A stretch of 5,897 bases of DNA from an uncultured Pseudorhodobacter sp. GTDB taxonomy: Bacteria; Pseudomonadota; Alphaproteobacteria; Rhodobacterales; Rhodobacteraceae. The notes under the pieces were generated by a model, which was not told where the DNA came from, searched no databases, and saw only the letters and a list, made by a program, of their open reading frames with translations. Shown piece after piece: positions 4,998-5,897 of this stretch. A program made the position numbers and the translations under genes. Position 1 is the stretch's first letter; the number at the start of each line of letters is the position of its first letter. The stretch lies in assembly GCA_937910975.1 (NCBI GenBank), contig CALEMZ010000069.1:1-5897 (forward strand), read 5' to 3'.

Positions 4998-5897
4998 TGC
5001 TGTTTCTGACAAACCGCGTGAAGCACGATTTTCTGGACACCTGCGCGCGGATCAATATCGGCAGTCTGCGGCTGCGCACGCCAGAAGGCGAAACTTATGA
5101 TTTCGGCCGGGGCAGCCCCGCAGCCGAGATGCAGATTTATGACTGGTCGGTGGTGACAGCGATCGCTGCGCGTGGCGATATCGGGCTGGGGGAAACCTAT
5201 GTGGCGGGTCTGTGGGAGACGCCGTCGATCACAGACCTGACCAGTGTCGCGTTGAAAAATCTCGATCAGTTTCGCGGTTATGTCTATGCCGGGTTCTGGA
5301 ATAGCCTGAAATTCCGGGTCGTGAACCGGCTGATGCGTGCGAATTCCCTGCGAGGTGCCGCCCGCAACATCCGCGCGCATTATGACGTGGGCAATGAGTT
5401 CTATCAGCTGTGGCTGGACGAAGGCATGACCTATTCTTCGGCCATATTTGCACCCGGCGACAATGATCTGGGCCGCGCTCAGAACCGCAAATATGACCGG
5501 ATACTGCAAAGGTTGAAAGGCGACGGGCGTGTTCTTGAAATCGGCTGTGGTTGGGGTGGCTTTGCCGAACGCGCGGTTGAGCGGGGGCACGATGTCACCG
5601 GTCTGACTATTTCACCCAGCCAAAAGGGATACGCCGACGCGCGACTGGATGGCCGCGCCGAGATTCGGCTACAGGATTACCGCGACAGCAGCGGACGGTT
5701 CGACAGCATCGTCTCGATCGAAATGATCGAGGCCGTCGGACAAGACTACTGGCCCACCTATTTCGCTACGCTCAAGGCTCGACTGGCAGAAAACGGGCGC
5801 GCGATCATCCAGGCGATCACCGTACGCGACAGTTATTTTGATACCTACCAGCGCAGTTCGGATTATATCCGGCACTACACATTCCCCGGCGGCATGC
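4997..5897 (+). CDS. SAM-dependent methyltransferase of the cyclopropane-fatty-acid synthase family, 3' end outside the window (possible UfaM-like)
   Basis: 300 codons are present; the family is usually near 400, so roughly the last quarter is missing past the right edge. An N-terminal lipid-binding-type domain (about 1-120) is followed by HYDVGNEFYQLWLDEGMTYS (128-147). The SAM-binding motif VLEIGCGWGG is at 179-188, with LTISPSQ (203-209) and LQDYRD (225-230) beyond it. The enzyme acts on unsaturated acyl chains of membrane phospholipids. Aligned by eye to E. coli Cfa, the bicarbonate-site residues Cys139 and His266 become Ser148 and Gln272, while Glu239 (Glu245) and Ile268 (Ile274) remain. 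From memory this is common in Cfa-like proteins encoded beside DUF1365, so the product may be a methylated rather than a cyclopropanated chain. UfaM of Rhodobacter sphaeroides, which methylates a dienoic acyl chain for furan fatty acid synthesis, is a good candidate relative. The start overlaps the DUF1365 stop (TGATG). Confidence 0.92.
   Translation, partial: MLFLTNRVKHDFLDTCARINIGSLRLRTPEGETYDFGRGSPAAEMQIYDWSVVTAIAARGDIGLGETYVAGLWETPSITDLTSVALKNLDQFRGYVYAGFWNSLKFRVVNRLMRANSLRGAARNIRAHYDVGNEFYQLWLDEGMTYSSAIFAPGDNDLGRAQNRKYDRILQRLKGDGRVLEIGCGWGGFAERAVERGHDVTGLTISPSQKGYADARLDGRAEIRLQDYRDSSGRFDSIVSIEMIEAVGQDYWPTYFATLKARLAENGRAIIQAITVRDSYFDTYQRSSDYIRHYTFPGGM

Overview
The window looks like alphaproteobacterial chromosome, most likely Rhodobacterales (Roseobacter/Rhodobacter type). 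GC is about 58-60% in the genes. The gene set is the one linked to the RpoE-ChrR response to singlet oxygen in that group. Taxon and functions come from reading the sequence and remembered families; no search was run.

Layout, left to right. (1) Bases 1-321 hold no intact gene and are poorer in GC (about 48% over 1-240). At the very edge is a short piece resembling an internal part of pyruvate phosphate dikinase, whose similarity stops near base 56. A 9-bp inverted repeat follows. (2) On the minus strand is a probable two-gene unit: an exported single-domain fasciclin protein (895-1410), then a conserved tryptophan-rich protein of unknown function (322-828). (3) Also on the minus strand is an ECF sigma factor of the RpoE type (2239-2796) followed by its zinc/cupin anti-sigma factor ChrR (1602-2237). 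This pair ends at a clear intrinsic terminator (1541-1569). (4) Divergent, on the plus strand, is a tightly coupled lipid operon with overlapping stops and starts: an FAD-dependent amine-oxidase-fold protein (2965-4245), a DUF1365 protein (4242-4997), and a cyclopropane-fatty-acid-synthase-family methyltransferase cut by the right edge (4997-5897).

The most informative non-coding signal lies between the sigma gene and the FAD gene. The palindrome GGATCA-TTTT-TGATCC gives two back-to-back TGATCC -35 boxes. Each is followed by exactly 16 bases and then a CGTAWT -10 box, so the whole double promoter is symmetric about base 2907.5. The same architecture (TGAACC-N16-CGTAAC) lies in front of the fasciclin gene. 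The sigma factor therefore probably drives all three transcription units here: its own, the lipid operon and the fasciclin unit.

Working model (inference): singlet oxygen inactivates ChrR and frees the sigma factor. The sigma factor then induces membrane-lipid remodelling enzymes, possibly desaturation and methylation of unsaturated acyl chains as in the furan fatty acid (Ufa) pathway of Rhodobacter sphaeroides, together with a periplasmic fasciclin protein and an unstudied partner. The methyltransferase lacks two of the bicarbonate-binding residues of true cyclopropane synthases, which fits a product other than a cyclopropane ring.
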